Assembly: GCA_024349245.1 (NCBI GenBank)
Contig: JALDNG010000024.1
Coordinates: 8,538,501-8,602,500, forward strand
Length of the DNA stretch: 64,000 nucleotides
Origin: Neodontobutis hainanensis
Taxonomy: Eukaryota > Chordata > Actinopteri > Gobiiformes > Odontobutidae
Direction of reading: 5' to 3'
The position numbers and the translations under genes are program-made. Shown here piece by piece: positions 9,510-22,768 of this stretch. The notes under the pieces are model-generated. The model did no database searches, had not been told where the DNA came from, and was given only the letters and a program-made list of their open reading frames with translations. How positions within the stretch are numbered: the stretch's first letter is position 1; every line of letters starts with the position of its first letter.

Positions 9510-10106
9510 ATGTTTGCTGCACTTGCTATACTCCTCCTCGGCTTGCTGTCTGTGAGCCAGTCGGCCTTTCCGGTGTGTGAAAAACTGGTGGGACCAAAAG
9601 TTGGACTGGTACTTGGTGACTTTCAGGGCAGGTTGGCTTTTGTGGCAGGCAGTCTCAACCATCCGTCTGCACTGGAGGCACTAAAACTGAGAGACAGCAT
9701 TACTGTTTTCTTGTCCAATACCAGTGACACATCAGCTTTCTCATACACCCAAGTCAACCGGTTTGGAGATCAGTGCCAGCATTTGCCCTACAACATGTCA
9801 GTAGAAGGCAGCAGCTTTACATTTGACGTGGGCAGCCGCTTCAGTTTGAGTGGCTCTTTCCGCTATACAACCTGTCCTGACTGTTTGGTGATGCAGTGGG
9901 TTGTAAAGTCCAGGAAAAGACAATCTCTGGACCTGTATCTGCTGAGTAGGAGGAGACAGCTGAGCCAATCCGAGATGGACGAGTTCACGGCTCAACTCAG
10001 ATGTCTGCAGCTGCCCCCTCCAGTAATAATGGATCCCGGAAAGGAACTCTGTCAAGAACAACATGAGAGCCACAACTCAACATCAACAGCAATTGATCCT
10101 GAGTAA
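9510..10106 (+). CDS. Intronless ORM-type lipocalin 4, lacking the GxW tryptophan
   Basis: This 198-residue secreted protein has a signal peptide (about 1-19) and mature FPVCEKL. The lipocalin signature reads GRL at 40-42 where the other three copies have GKW, so the almost invariant tryptophan closing the base of the barrel is lost. The remaining family marks are kept: ORM-like cysteines (CEK, DQCQ, RCL, LCQE), the TCPDC motif, and CLQLPPPVIMDPGKELC at the end. Sequons are NTS, NMS and a C-terminal NST. The frame is intact and a TATA box lies 50 bases upstream, so the gene looks active. Either the fold tolerates the change or binding has altered. AATAAA-like repeats near 10235-10258 could serve polyadenylation. 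Confidence 0.85.
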   Translation: MFAALAILLLGLLSVSQSAFPVCEKLVGPKVGLVLGDFQGRLAFVAGSLNHPSALEALKLRDSITVFLSNTSDTSAFSYTQVNRFGDQCQHLPYNMSVEGSSFTFDVGSRFSLSGSFRYTTCPDCLVMQWVVKSRKRQSLDLYLLSRRRQLSQSEMDEFTAQLRCLQLPPPVIMDPGKELCQEQHESHNSTSTAIDPE

Positions 10107-13001
10107 AAAACAGCTGTTTAGACAGTGCACTTTTCTCAAAATCTCCAGTTGTAGAGCAATATTAATTGGAATAATTATGTTTTTTACACACCATGTCCTG
10201 ACATGGTGTGTCCCCATTTGAGCAAAACCCACCCAAAAAAAAAATAAAATAAAATAAAACAATTCTCCTTAGAGTTTAGTCATAACTCATTTTACCCACA
10301 GACCTTCATTGTGAGGTTGTTGCTTCACTTTGTCTAAGATGTAGAGATTAAGGTTTAGCCTACTAGTTCTTTGGAACTTTTTTTAATTAGTTTCTTCTGT
10401 TAAGTGCACCAATGCAATTGTTTTGTGTTTACTGTTAATTAAAAACAATGCAATAATCATTCATCAATGATAAATCTGGGATTCATCATTTTTTATCAAC
10501 GAGTGTTTTGTTGTTGTTGTTTTGTTTTTTATCTGAAGAGAGGGTTTTGATCTTGTTAGGGCTTTTTCTCTGGATCTTAGTGGATGTGTGAAAGTGGCTT
10601 TTCTTAATCTGCATGTGCGAACAACAACGTGCGGATTGTGGCCGGTTGAAATAACCCTGATTACGTCTGCACTGGATGTCTGAAAGTGGCTTATGTGTCC
10701 CAGTCTGGAAGTCTGGAAATATTGGTCACCCTAGCTATAAACCAAGTCTCTTTTGAATTGCAGCCAAAACATTACAGTAGTCGACCATTAAAATCTGACA
10801 TCGGCCTAAAAATTCTACATGTTTATAATATAAAGCTTATTTCAGTATTTGGACATTGTCATACTTCAGTAGTAAAGTTAGCATCGAGGTGCAGTCACAA
10901 AGTTAGCTAAGTTTCCTAACTATTAGGCTACAGATGTTTTAGCATGTTACGCTAACGGCTAGTTAACCTGATGCAGTGGGGAGCATATAGCAACAGTCAT
11001 TTTTCAAGCCGTATAAACACTGAAAAAGTAAATATATCCTAGTTGTAATGTAAATGTTTGATGGTAGAAAGTTGTTTTCACAAGATGGTAGCTTTCCTCA
11101 CAATTTAAAGTTTCATAGAGAATCTGTCAAACCAGTCGAGCACACTTTGAGAAGTTTTTTTTTTTTTTTTTGACAAGATAACAAGCAAAATAAACGTTAT
11201 GGTATTGTGTTAATGATCTTTAAGCTGTAAAAGGCCCACAAGCTACACTATATACAGTAGCTACAGTGATAAATGCCCCTCTTATCTCCCTGATGCATTC
11301 TTTCAAGTGCTCCCATGATGTAATTATTAACACTGGCTGCTCACTAATTGGAGAAGACATTTTTGTATCAGTGACAAAGCGCTTAGCCTGTTTAGCACGT
11401 GCGTCTGTTTCCAAATGTGGGCGTGCGCTAACGGTGTCATGAGGGTGTTAGTAGCGTGCGCAGGGGGCATAACAGGGCACAGAAATATTACTTGTCTTGT
11501 GTTTGGAAAGAGTGGTGGCCTGATTCTGGAAACTGGCATCTTCAAGCCATTTTGTGAGAAGGTACGTGCACAATATTTTTTGTCCTGTGAATCATTCTGC
11601 TTTTCTAAATAGCACAGAAATAGTTAAGTTATAAGCTAACAATCAAAAAAGTCACTGTTTTACACTTGAATGCCATATTGTCTGGTGGTGGTAAAGACTA
11701 AAAAATCCAGTCAAAATGCAGTTGAGCTACCTGATGCACACTGTAAATCCAAATTTTATTATTGTCTTTTAGTACCTCTTTTATTGTAGCTAAAGCTTTC
11801 TAGACTTTAGCTACACTGATTTCTATTTATGTGCATATTTGACAAATGCTCTCAGATCTTGCAGAACCATTACAAAACATGGTGTATTTCTGATAATTAT
11901 AAATCCCACTGTTCTTTTGATAAAATGAACCCCTCGATAATGAGCATAACATAAGCCTGTTATGTCATTGAGTGTTAATCTGCAATCTCTGGCAAGCTCA
12001 TCTTGGAAGAATATTTACTTAGTTTCCCTCTGCTTTCATTGTGCTTTGTGGAAAATCAGAAAAAAAAAAAAAATTAACAATGCTATTGGTCAAATACGTT
12101 AGTTGCTTGAGTTGGGCAGTGTTTACATTAGAGAACAGTCCATTTACATTACTGTAATGTGCTATAAAAGACACTATTGTTTGACTACTGCCGGATAATT
12201 GTTTTAGTGGCTTAAGATTATTTGTTTTCAGCAGAATTTTCACTCAACCAGGAAATGTGAGGGAATTAAATGCTTAAGAACAGATTTATTACAGATTGCA
12301 CACAAGAGCTTAGTCTATAAGTGTGTTCTCTTTGTGAACAAAATCCACAGAGCAAAATGTTGTTGATAAACTGCTTAATTAGATGTGACCTATAAACACA
12401 TATTTGCATACTATTATGTCATTATTTGCTGCTATCAAAAATGTAGGTGTATTTCTCTCATTTGTTGTTTGTGACAGTGCAGTGTTCATTATGTCATTAA
12501 TGAGCTCACATTTGGACTCACTCAGAGGTCACGTTGTAGCAACGCCAACCCTTTTGTTGCACTTCCCAGTTATGGGCCACAAGAATGCAGCCAGGCAGCT
12601 TTTGGGATACATCCTAATGGACTCAGTGGCAAGCTGATAAGGTCTGTATTAACAACTAAACAGCAAAAATGGCAGCGTATTTCTAAAAACACGCCTCAGT
12701 TTTCCTACTGAATACACTGGCAATTTAGAGGATGAGAGTTCCTTGTGCATCTCTCACTGGTAACAAACAGCTTTTGTCACAGCTCTCCTGACTCATCCAT
12801 CAGCGTGCCCATTCCTGTTTACTTTTATAACAAAATCCTTTGACCGCAGCGCCTATTCTTTGTCATTATTATTAATACTCTGCCCCCTATTATTCCTTAC
12901 ATTACATGCTGACACTTTCTATTATATCTGTGCTTTATCTTCATCTAGCTTTTATGTTTCAAAGAGTGGTGTGTTGCCCAGCTTGTGATTCTCTTTAATG
13001 A
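10107..13001. other. Intergenic spacer
   Basis: I see no supported gene. A possible short exon ends with a donor-like AGAAG|GTACGTG at 11562/11563 and could be a 5' untranslated exon of the MISP-family gene, but nothing confirms it. T and A homopolymers occur near 11153-11171 and 12060. Confidence 0.5.
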
Positions 13002-13009
13002 TCCCTCAC

Positions 13010-13658
13010 CAGGGCTGGACAATTTTGGAAAATAATCTCATTGCGATTTCTTTTTACCAATATTGCGATTGTGTTTTTTTTGTTTGTTTGTTTGTCTTCA
13101 GCGCCAGTTGTCGAGAGAAAGCTGCATTTCCTTTTTAGTCCAGAGACAAAGCAAAAAGTACATGTAACAGAGTCTCAAAAAATTTATGAGATTGACCCAT
13201 CCAGACTTACCTGAAGTGGGCCCTAAAAATGGTTGTAGCCCATTGGCCCCCACTTTCTTAGGTCTGAGCCTGCCAAATCCTCATTTTCAGCAAGAAAACA
13301 CAGCCTTAAAACAAATTTACAAGCTTTACTAACTTTTATTTGGCCAATAAGAGTATATATCCCATGTCCTGTGTCCTGGGACACAGTGTAGGATTTAGAG
13401 TTTGCATAATGGAACAACATGACCACAATCTTAACTATACTAGCCTTAACTATACCTCTCTGTCTCTTTTTGGCTCAGAACAGAACAGATTTTCTCAGTT
13501 ATTTTCACCTTTTAACACACAAATTAGCATAGTGTCTCTAGTTAATCATTACCTTCTATTTCTTGAACATGTGTAACATGACAAATAACTGTGATTAAAA
13601 ACTTAGATTTTAATTTTTTTGCGATTTAATTGCAAATGCAATTAATTGCACAACCCTA
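13010..13658. mobile_element. Non-autonomous hAT-like element (649 bp)
   Basis: Imperfect terminal inverted repeats (CAGGGCTGGACAAT at the left; inverse of ATTGCACAACCCTA at the right, 10 of 14 matching) are flanked by an 8-bp target duplication with one mismatch (TCCCTCAC at 13002-13009; TCCATCAC at 13659-13666). Internal motifs such as GCGATTTAATTGCAAATG next to the end are typical of fish hAT MITEs. No transposase frame is present. A second, inverted and shortened copy lies at about 40335-40855. Confidence 0.8.
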
Positions 13659-13666
13659 TCCATCAC

Positions 13667-14509
13667 AGGCCTGGAGCTGCCTGCTGTGGATTACAGCAGT
13701 TGTTAGCTAAACCTACATCTCAGCAAAGAGTGGTTTGTGTATGTACGAAGAGACTTTACAATTGTATTGATACTATGACATAACCATGATGAGTTTTACG
13801 GACTGCACTTAACGGCAACAGTAGTCAGTAGTGGTCAAGCACAAAGTCTGAGATTAGGTGTGAGTGTGGTACTGAGGTATTGAGCAGTTGGTAAGCTGAT
13901 TATTAAAAAGTGCATTCAGCAGAAGATTTACAGTGTGTTACACAGAGGAGAGTGTGTTGTATTCAAAAGCCACTCTGAGCTATGAGCATTGTGCCATACA
14001 AAATCAATTCACAGAGGCAGCTTATAAAATACAATGTAAGAGCCATAGTGGTGTAAAGGGCTTTTCTTCATTGACACATTATAAGTGCTCAACAAGAATG
14101 ATTATTGTATTTTTATAAACTACGCAGGCCCCTTGTCTCAATGTTGATGCCACATTTCTCCTCAACTTTTCAAAAGTATTAAAGTAGGATTGAAAACCAC
14201 CCTATTCATTTTTTATTAAAGCCTATTATTACAAAAGTATATGTTGTGATAGTAAAAACAAGTGTCTTCAAGAAACTTCAAGGTTTTAAAAAAATCACTT
14301 GAATGCATTTTAGTGAGTAACTTAGATTCAGTTTGAACTGTAAGTTACATCACAACATCCATCTTTACAACATAAAATAGACTTACAATAGCTACAAGAA
14401 AGTTTCAGAAAATATTTTATATTTCACAGTGCACATCAACTTAAAAAACATAGACCTGCTTCTTGTTTGCACTGCATTAATTACTTGACCCTTTGTCTCT
14501 TTCATTCAG
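13667..14509. other. Spacer upstream of the MISP-family coding exon
   Basis: I see no further gene. This interval is either intergenic or an upstream intron of the following gene. It ends in the polypyrimidine tract and CAG acceptor at 14507-14509. Confidence 0.5.
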
Positions 14510-14571
14510 ACAGACTGAAGGCCAAAGAATCTGACTGCTCCAAACCTTTTACATCAGCACAACTTGTCCCC

Positions 14572-17500
14572 ATGGAGACAAAGCCCACAACCTTAAACTT
14601 ACTTGACGAGTGGGTCAGCGAATCCCATATATTGGGTGAAGCCATAATTTTCAACCCCTCTGCGCAAGACAAAAAAGCTCCCAGGGCTGAGCCTGAAGAG
14701 GATATCCACATGGAGGAGAACCAAGGATCTCCAAAAACCAAAAGGTTTGAAACACAGGACTTGATAGTAATTAGTCAGTGCATACTTGGGGAGACGGAAA
14801 AGATGACAGCACACTTAGAATCTAAGCCAACCGAGATTCAGAAGACTTATTGCGAGGATGATTTCCCACCTCCTCCTCCAGCCTTCAGTGATCTATTGGC
14901 AGTAAAAGGCTCTAATAAAGACTTTCCCTTAGTGGTGAGTGATATCGCTGATCAAACAAATGAGCTGGACAGCCACGATAGTCAAGAATGGTACAAAGAT
15001 ATTTTCACTTTTCATAAAGCTGTGGATATGACAACAACGGAGCCAAAGATCTTGGATGTTTTTACTGAAAATATGTCAACTGTTGAAACCAGTTCAGTGG
15101 TTGGTAAGGATCTCTTTGATGATTGTGATGAACATACTGTGTGTTCTCCACCTTTCGCTGATGCAAGTGAAGAGGAAGAGGAGAAAGAGGAAGCTAGCCT
15201 TTGTAGTGTACAAAATACACCTTTGGATAACAACTGCGACGTCTCACAGTCCACTGCCTCAGCTCTTCCTGTAGTACACTTTGCCAGACAGCAGGGAGAG
15301 CTGTTTCTCCAATGTGAACTGCCCCCCTTGGGAGTGAACCAGGAAGCCACACAACAGGTGCTCAGCCAGGTCTCTCCACCTTTGTCAACCGTTGCCATGG
15401 AGATGTCCAATTGCGCTGCTCAAGGCAATGGTTCTGTTGTAGCCATAAGAGAAAGCAGGGTGGGGCATGAGGTAGAAGGCGAAAACAGGCAGATAAGTGC
15501 AGAGGAAGGGCAATTTAAAAGCGGACAGCCTGATCCGCACAAGGAAGAGGGACAGCGACAAGTCAGAGGAGTTTTAAAGTCCGTCCAAATACAAGAACAG
15601 AAAACAGGGAAGTGTAGACGAGTTTCTTTTCAATACAACCCAATGGAGAGCGACTTGTGTGATGACAGCCAAAGTGACAGTGGAGTTTCAGCGGACTTCT
15701 CTCCTTGTTGTACTTTGGAGAGCAACATCACAATCTCTACTGGCAGCCCAGCAAGTGTACTTAATGAAACCCCCATTGAGAGGGAGATCCGGAGGGCTAT
15801 CGAGCGGGAACACAGTCTGAGAAGATCCAGGGGGCTTCCCAGTCCGCCCACTTCCCCAGAGTTTGTGGACATCCCTTTGAAGAAAACAGTCCTCTGCCAG
15901 TCACTACCTCCTACGAAGTCGGACAGATGCCAAGGTAAAGACAGACAGTTCGCAGGGAAAAAGATGCAGCATGACATCTATGAAGAGGCCAAGAGAGAGC
16001 AGGATCTAGTCAAGCTTGGCAAGATCCCAGGCGTTTATGACAAAGGCACAGTTCGACAACTCAAAGAGAGGAAGCAGCTTTTTGAGGCCTTTCAGAAGCC
16101 AACGGATTCATCTTTGACAGGCTCTATTAAAAGTAAAACCACATCTTGTTTAAGTGACATTACCATCTTGCAGGATGACTCATCGTTTATTGAATCTAAA
16201 GTAACCTCGGAGATGCCAACCAAATCTAACACCAAGAATGAATTGACTTTTAAAACTGCAAAAGGTTTAAATGATGGGGAGGGCCCCCCAGTAATTATCA
16301 TAGAAAACTATCTAAGTGTCCCAGCAAAAAGGAACAACAACACTAAAGTAGACGCTTTCACTGTTGTTGACTCCAGTCCTACTTTAAGTTCAGGACATAA
16401 CAAGATTACAGGGACAGTCCGTGAGAAAGTGGAAGAGGAAGATCAGGATTTGGCACTGAAGGAGAACCCCTTTTTCAAACTGCGTTCCTCTACAACCGTA
16501 GTCAAAGTGGAGCAGGATATCCGGGAGGCTCAAGAGAGGGAGAGGGAGCTTCGTAAGCAGAGGGTCAGCCTTTATGGCAGTGCGAGGCGGACTAAAGTAA
16601 AAGAAGAAGGGTGGGAAGTGGCCAGGATAGAAGAACACAGTAGTACGTTGTCTTTGCTGAATGGTTTCCCTGTTGAAGACTCACCTGGCACAAACCAAAC
16701 AGGGGCTACAACCACAGCAGGTTAGTGGTCTTAAAAGTACATACATGATTGTGTGGGAGTGTGGTGTGAGATGATGAAAACCCTCTATAAAACCCCAGTG
16801 AGTGCATTTATTTATTTTTCTCATTGCCAGTGGAAAACCTCAAAACAGCTTTACAAACTAGTAGTAGCTGTCTGCAGCAATAATTTTAACCATACGTTGG
16901 CCCACAAAAAAACACTTTGTAACTCACATTATTAACAGAGCATCTAGTCTGTCATGTTTTTAAATGGAAAAAAAGCTTGTGAGAGCAAGTCTTGAGTCAT
17001 GTCTCAGAGGTTTATTGTGTCAGCAGGAATGAGTGTTGGACGGTGCACATTTGGGATGAAGTCTAAAATTAACTAAAAGACAGGGTAGTGACTTCTGAAA
17101 ACTGTGAGTCAATGTTTTTAAACTTTTAAAGTAAGTGTTGTTGGTAATCAAAATATGTATTCAGTGCAAAGAACTGTTATATAAACAGATTTTCAATTAT
17201 CACTTCTTTGTACACATTTATATACCAATACATTAAATACATAATGTGAGTAGTTGAATAGAGCTGTTGCTTCTATGATTGATTTAGTTAGAAATCTAAT
17301 ATATTAGTAGTCACCAAGTGCACTGAACAGCCTGCCTTATCTGGATGTAAATATTAGTCTTCTGAGTTCAACCTCCACCTTTCCTGGGTGTAGTATTTCA
17401 GACGATGCCTATGCTCTCCAACCTAAAACCAAACTTACCAGGGTGTGCCACTACCAGCATTGTGGAACTATGACTCAGTGGATAATAGACTGTCAACCAT

Positions 17501-18938
17501 TTACCCTTTTTATGGCCCTTTTCTCTTTATGTTATTCATATTGTGCAAGCAGACACTTTCCAACCATTCCTCTCTATTTACTTTCCCAACTCTTTCATTA
17601 ATTTGATTCAAGAGCTCATGGAGGTGAACAAAAGCACCCTCATTTACTTTTCTGTGGCCATGCCCAGCTGAATTCTTGTCTCTCTCTCCCGTAGCTTGCC
17701 ATTCATCAGGAAAACTTGGCGTGTGGCCCCCTGCTCCGACTGAGAAGAATAACCAGATGGAGGTGAGTCACTGTTGTCTTTCTCAGTCCATTGTAATGAC
17801 ATAATATCTGACTTTTTGAACATTTCTTTTGATATTCTAAGTTGACCATTTGAATGAACTTACATCAAAGAGTGACATCACCCCTGCTTTGCTGGAACAC
17901 TTGGTACTGAATATGGAAATGTAGGCAAATGACTTTCCTAGTCTCCCTGGAGTGCAGCTCAGACATATCAGGTTCAGCATCTCCTGAGTTCATATGTGAA
18001 TTTGGTAGAACAGGGTACACTCAGTATCTTTCTGCAGTATATATGGGCCACAAACATCCGATAACCAAACATAGAGTAAGAAGCTTATCTTTATAGATAA
18101 GGGGAAGAGGGGGGAAAATCCCTTAGAGAGAGGATAAGAAGGAGGAAGAGACAGATAGGAGCACTTTAGAATGTTTTTGTTTTTTTTGCATGCGTGGGCA
18201 AATTTGTATGTGTGAGTGAATGTGTTTGGAGCATTGAACGATAGAAGTTGACAATACTAGAGAATTCTGCTTCATGGGTTTTTGCATGTCTTTGAAACCA
18301 AATACAGTGATGTGTTTCTCTTTTCATTTCACATTTGGTCACTGAGTCATCCATACATGATGCATAAACAGTAGATAAGAGATTTAACCACCAAAACTAT
18401 AGAGAAGCCATTAGAATTTTGAATACTGGTGAGTGAGAGTGCTGCTTCATCAAAGAACTTAGTACAAGATGGTGCTTCACTCTAATGTTACTTTGGGATA
18501 TTTGGATGATTTAGTTGCCTTTTTAGTTTAGTTTAAATTATTTTTTGTCCCTTTCTGTCTGTCTCAGCTTATTAATTATCTGCATTCCACAGAATTGCCT
18601 CCTGATTACAGCTGACATGTAATGTGGAGAGAACTTGCCTCAGTTGTTGACTTAGTCACACTGAGCATGGCTTGGCTCACAGTAGCATTAACCTCCCTCA
18701 GACTTACTTAATGATGCTCATCCAAAGAGCTGTCCTCCCGAGGAAACACATTTCTCTTTTCATCTCTACACATTTGATGTTCCCACTCTTTGATGCTCTT
18801 TCTCTCCTTTCTTCCTAAATGTGTTGTCCACCCTGTAATGTGTCCACCCAGGTTCCCCACTGTACAAGGACCCCCAGACAGAAGACCCCTCTGGTGCAGC
18901 ACTGGGAGTCAGGCCTGATCAACGGACACAGCAACTAA
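14572..18938 (+). CDS. MISP/AKAP2-family cytoskeletal protein (MISP or MISP3-like)
   Basis: Exons 14510-16720, 17695-17762 and 18852-18938 join in agreeing phases. From the first ATG inside the large exon (14572, CCCATGG) they encode 767 residues; an upstream exon may add more, because the exon begins in phase 1. Family blocks in order: ETPIEREIRRAIEREHSLRR (from residue 399), a basic helical block with MQHDIYEEAKREQ and RQLKERKQLFEAF (about 463-505), FFKLRSS plus EQDIREAQERERELRKQR (about 633-668), and a C-terminal LVQHWESGL matching the AKAP2/MISP terminal W-E-[SA]-[GR] motif. MISP proteins bind actin and orient the mitotic spindle. I see no amphipathic PKA-RII helix as in AKAP2, so MISP/MISP3 fits better. 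The N-terminal 390 residues are acidic and disordered. The gene lies downstream of a possible paralemmin exon. Confidence 0.8.
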
Positions 18939-20060
18939 AAGCCAAACTGTAGTGGAAAAGATGAAAGACTGAAAGAGCATATTATAAAATAGGACAAGTG
19001 AAGAAAGTAATAAGTGAGAAAGAGCCCAGGAATTGGGTCTGGAAAAGGGGTCAGGAGGATTGGAGGGAAAGGATTGGAGGTGCTCTAAAACACCCTGAAA
19101 AGTCCTTTAGTTGAAGAGAAGAAGTAGGTAGAGGTGGCATAAATATGACTGTTGAAGCACTTGCCTTTCTGCTTTTGCAAATAATGAAGTTAAATTACAG
19201 TCAAGTTGCACTGCAAAAGAAAATTCCAAATCACAATAAACTTTGAATTATTTAAACAATTATCTGACAATATAAAGGCAAAAGCCCCTATTTTGATTGT
19301 AAACTGTGAACTACCATTTGATTACACCGCAGCCTGCACTGGTGATTGGGAATTATATTAAAGGCTGACTATTGCTAAGTTGCTTGAAAACAAAATGTTG
19401 CTAAGAGCCGTATCAGTCTTATTACTATTTACCTCCCTTAAATTAATTATAATTCAGAAAAACTGGTACAGTATTAAGTGATGGATATGATGCAGCAGTG
19501 TAAAGCCAAGTCAGATCAAACGACTGATAAAAACCTTGTTGAAAATCTGTATAATTCCTTATTGCATTTTGTACAATATTTAGAACTTGGTAGCAAATAA
19601 TTGAACCAATCTATTTGTGGACTGGATAAAACTTCCAAAAGAACATGTTTGGGCCCCGTGCCTCGAGCGGGACATTTCTGATCTGGGGCAATACAATATA
19701 ACACTAGCCCCTGTCTTTGTTGTTTCACACTGAACACATTAGCTACAATAAAACAAGCCTTCTACAAGCCTGAGATCGTCCTAATGAACTGAAAATGTAG
19801 CTTACTGTAAATAGGACACAGATTGAAATAGTTGCAGTATTAATCCGTAAATAGCTCCATTTTTCTTTTGTTATTATTACCAGGCGTTGTTGCAGAAAGC
19901 TGGATTGCAATGAAGTAAAGCACTTTATGGACAGGAAACAAACTGAACAATGCTGCTTACAGTAATTAAAATATCATTATAGCTGCTCTGTTGTAAAATC
20001 CTTTTATAGGCTGCAGTGCTGTAAATGTTGTACTTTGGAATAAAAGCTGATCTGTACTAA
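18939..20060 (+). other. 3' UTR of the MISP-family gene with polyA signal
   Basis: AATAAA at 20039-20044 ends about 1.1 kb of stop-rich sequence after the last codon. No other gene is seen, so a long 3' UTR is the simplest reading. Confidence 0.6.
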
Positions 20061-22550
20061 ACGTTATCATCCGCATTCCTTTTTTTTATCTAAGGTATTA
20101 CAGTATATAATAACTACAGCCAAAGCCATTCGGCCAGACTGTGCCCTAATGTGAGTGACTGTGGCATAAACCCAATTATCGTTTTTTTAGGTTCCCTCCT
20201 TTTTTCACCGCCTGTAATGAAACAGCAATGTGTCGCCATGGATACGTGTTAAGGAAATGCTCTTGCTCCAGAATGAAGCCGCATGAATTTCCCTGAACCT
20301 TTGTGCACTGTGTGTCGGTGCCCATGTTTCACTAAGGGGTTATTGCTCTATTTACAAAAGCAGGATTTATTTTAATATAGTTAAAAATATGATATAATTG
20401 AAGTCTTCTGGTAATAAAAAGCATAATGTGGTCTAAATACATGGCAATACAGCATTGTACAGAGCAAGGGTGAGATCAGCAGACCATGCTTTAGTGACCT
20501 CCCAATCTCTGTGTAAATAATTCATCACCTCATTCTAACTAGACACAACCCACTGGCATTACTGCTAGTCCATTATAATACTCAACACACAGTTTTTTTT
20601 ACTTTTCACATGGCAGTATCACCGTAACAAGGGCGTTATATGTGACTTTCATGTCCCTACCATCAAAGATGTCATCCTAACCGGGTCACCCTAAGAAAAG
20701 TGTAATTAAGTCATGATATGTAATAATAACAAGCATACACTCCTGCTGATCACCTGCTCAGCACAAACACATATACCTATATTTAGTATTGTGTAAAGCA
20801 GTCAGTGTTTAAAGGATAATCCACTGCTTTTGAGGACACTAATAACATAGAGGACACCATGTGCGGCTTCTTTTGTGCACAGTTTGTTTTGTGTTTCCAG
20901 CAAACATATATGACAGTCGAGCACAACAAAGCAAATATAGGGATCATTCTTGTTCCTTCTTTTATGTACAGTATGCACATTTTGCATATAATAACACCTG
21001 GTGTGGATGAGTGGGCGTCTGCCACTTTGATGTTAAAGAGAATGGGGGAATAAAATTGCAGAGCTGAGTCACACCGAAATCAACACAAACCCCTAACAGT
21101 ATAGATTTCAAGCAGGTTGTGTGTTTTATTATACAAAAAAAGAAAGGCGCTATTACAAACTAGTGCAGTCTTTATACTGTGGCTGATTTATCTAGGCTAC
21201 ATCTAAGCAAGAGAACACTGAACCATATGAGAAGCACTAAAATAGTAATTGATATGTGGCACATTTCACACATTTTGACACAAGTGGTGTCACAAAACTG
21301 TTTTCCCATGTATATTCCCTTTTGTGAGACACACAAAGGACAGTACAACAGCATTCTCCCTTCATGTATCTGGATTTTAGATTGTAGCATACATGAAGCA
21401 CAATCCAAACAGTGGGTCAAAAAAACAAAATGACAAAAACATGGTGTAAAAACACTGTTGACTCAATGAGTAAAAGGGCAGTGTCTGTAAATTTAAGTTA
21501 ATAATGGCCTGAGTCAGAACCCAGTGCACTAACTTTATGTCAATAAGAGGTGTGCATATCAAGGTGCCACTTTGATTCACAGTTGAATTTATTTTGCTCC
21601 ATCATTATTATTCTGCCATTTATCCAAAAAGATCCGACCACTGGCATTATCTCCAGCTGAATTTCTCCACTGCTTGCGTGCACGTTGTGTGTGTGAGTGC
21701 ACCGGAAGAGTAAATTATGACTCAGATATAAATATATGAGCTAGACAAATTGAGCACTCTGTCTGCAAGCACTAAATTCATCCTGTCTGTGTGTGGCAGA
21801 TACAGAAGTGCACTGGTGTGTGCATGCCTGTGGATGATAAAAAGCTACACATGTTGTGTGGAGGGGAGTGAAATGTAATGGGAGTTGCAGGGCTTTTTGC
21901 TGCCTGAACAATGAAAGCTTTTCTGTGTCAGCTCACCACAAAACACAGTGAGCTATGGAGGTTTATAACTTCATTTGAGTTTCCCCTTGTCTTATTTTAT
22001 GCTGTGGTGATTTTTCTGTCTCTCAATTACAGTGGTAAAATATGCATAATAGTTTTAGGATTACTAGAAATGGTTGCCTGGCTTTAAACCCCTCTAATAT
22101 AACAATATTAAACTGAACCGAAGCTTCGTTATTTCAGGTAGGCAACGTCAATTTTATATAAAAATGGCGCCCTCTGTAGAACATATAGTGCAACTACAAC
22201 AGACCAAAAGACTCAAAATGAGGCTTTGCTTTGTCTTTGCTTTTTTTTGTGCACAATACTGTAATATGTGAAAATGCGAGTGAGAAATATTAATTCATGA
22301 TGTATGTAGAAAAATGTATCAAATGTATTTACACTGTTAGCAATTTGCAAATCCACATAAATACAAAACAACTTTTTGACAACAATAAATGAATTATAAT
22401 AGTGAGATAAAATGTCCTTGTATATGTTCCTGTTCAACCAAGTCCATAGTACACAAATATAGTTTAGCACAGGTCACAGTTTCAAGGCTGAATAATCCAC
22501 AATATATATGATAATTGGGATGTTAAAATTAGTACAAACATTATTAACAA
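20061..22550. other. Intergenic region between convergent genes
   Basis: No coding exon is supported. The segment separates the 3' end of the MISP-family gene (+) from the 3' end of the Ig-receptor gene (-). A variant polyA signal for the latter (ATTAAA on the minus strand) is at 22559-22554. Confidence 0.5.
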
Positions 22551-22768
22551 ACATTTAATAATAAATATTTTACAAAACACACATTGCACAGATTTCATTA
22601 AGTATGTCAAATCAAACAAACAGACCTCATATCCTGTCAAGTGCACAATTTTGTTCCGTGACATAAAAGGGGAAGAGCCTTTCCTGTCCTGCTGTGTAAC
22701 TCGAACTGTTACAACACTGATAGGATAAAGTATAAACACACACACACACACACAGAAGGACGCACACA

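Noticed and set aside
15012..15410. 132-codon minus-strand frame within the MISP-family exon
   Set aside because: It is a shadow frame with no start context, family resemblance or splice support.
14572..18938. Calling the gene AKAP2
   Set aside because: The C-terminal blocks are shared with AKAP2, but I see no amphipathic RII-binding helix, and the ETPIEREIRR block is MISP-like.
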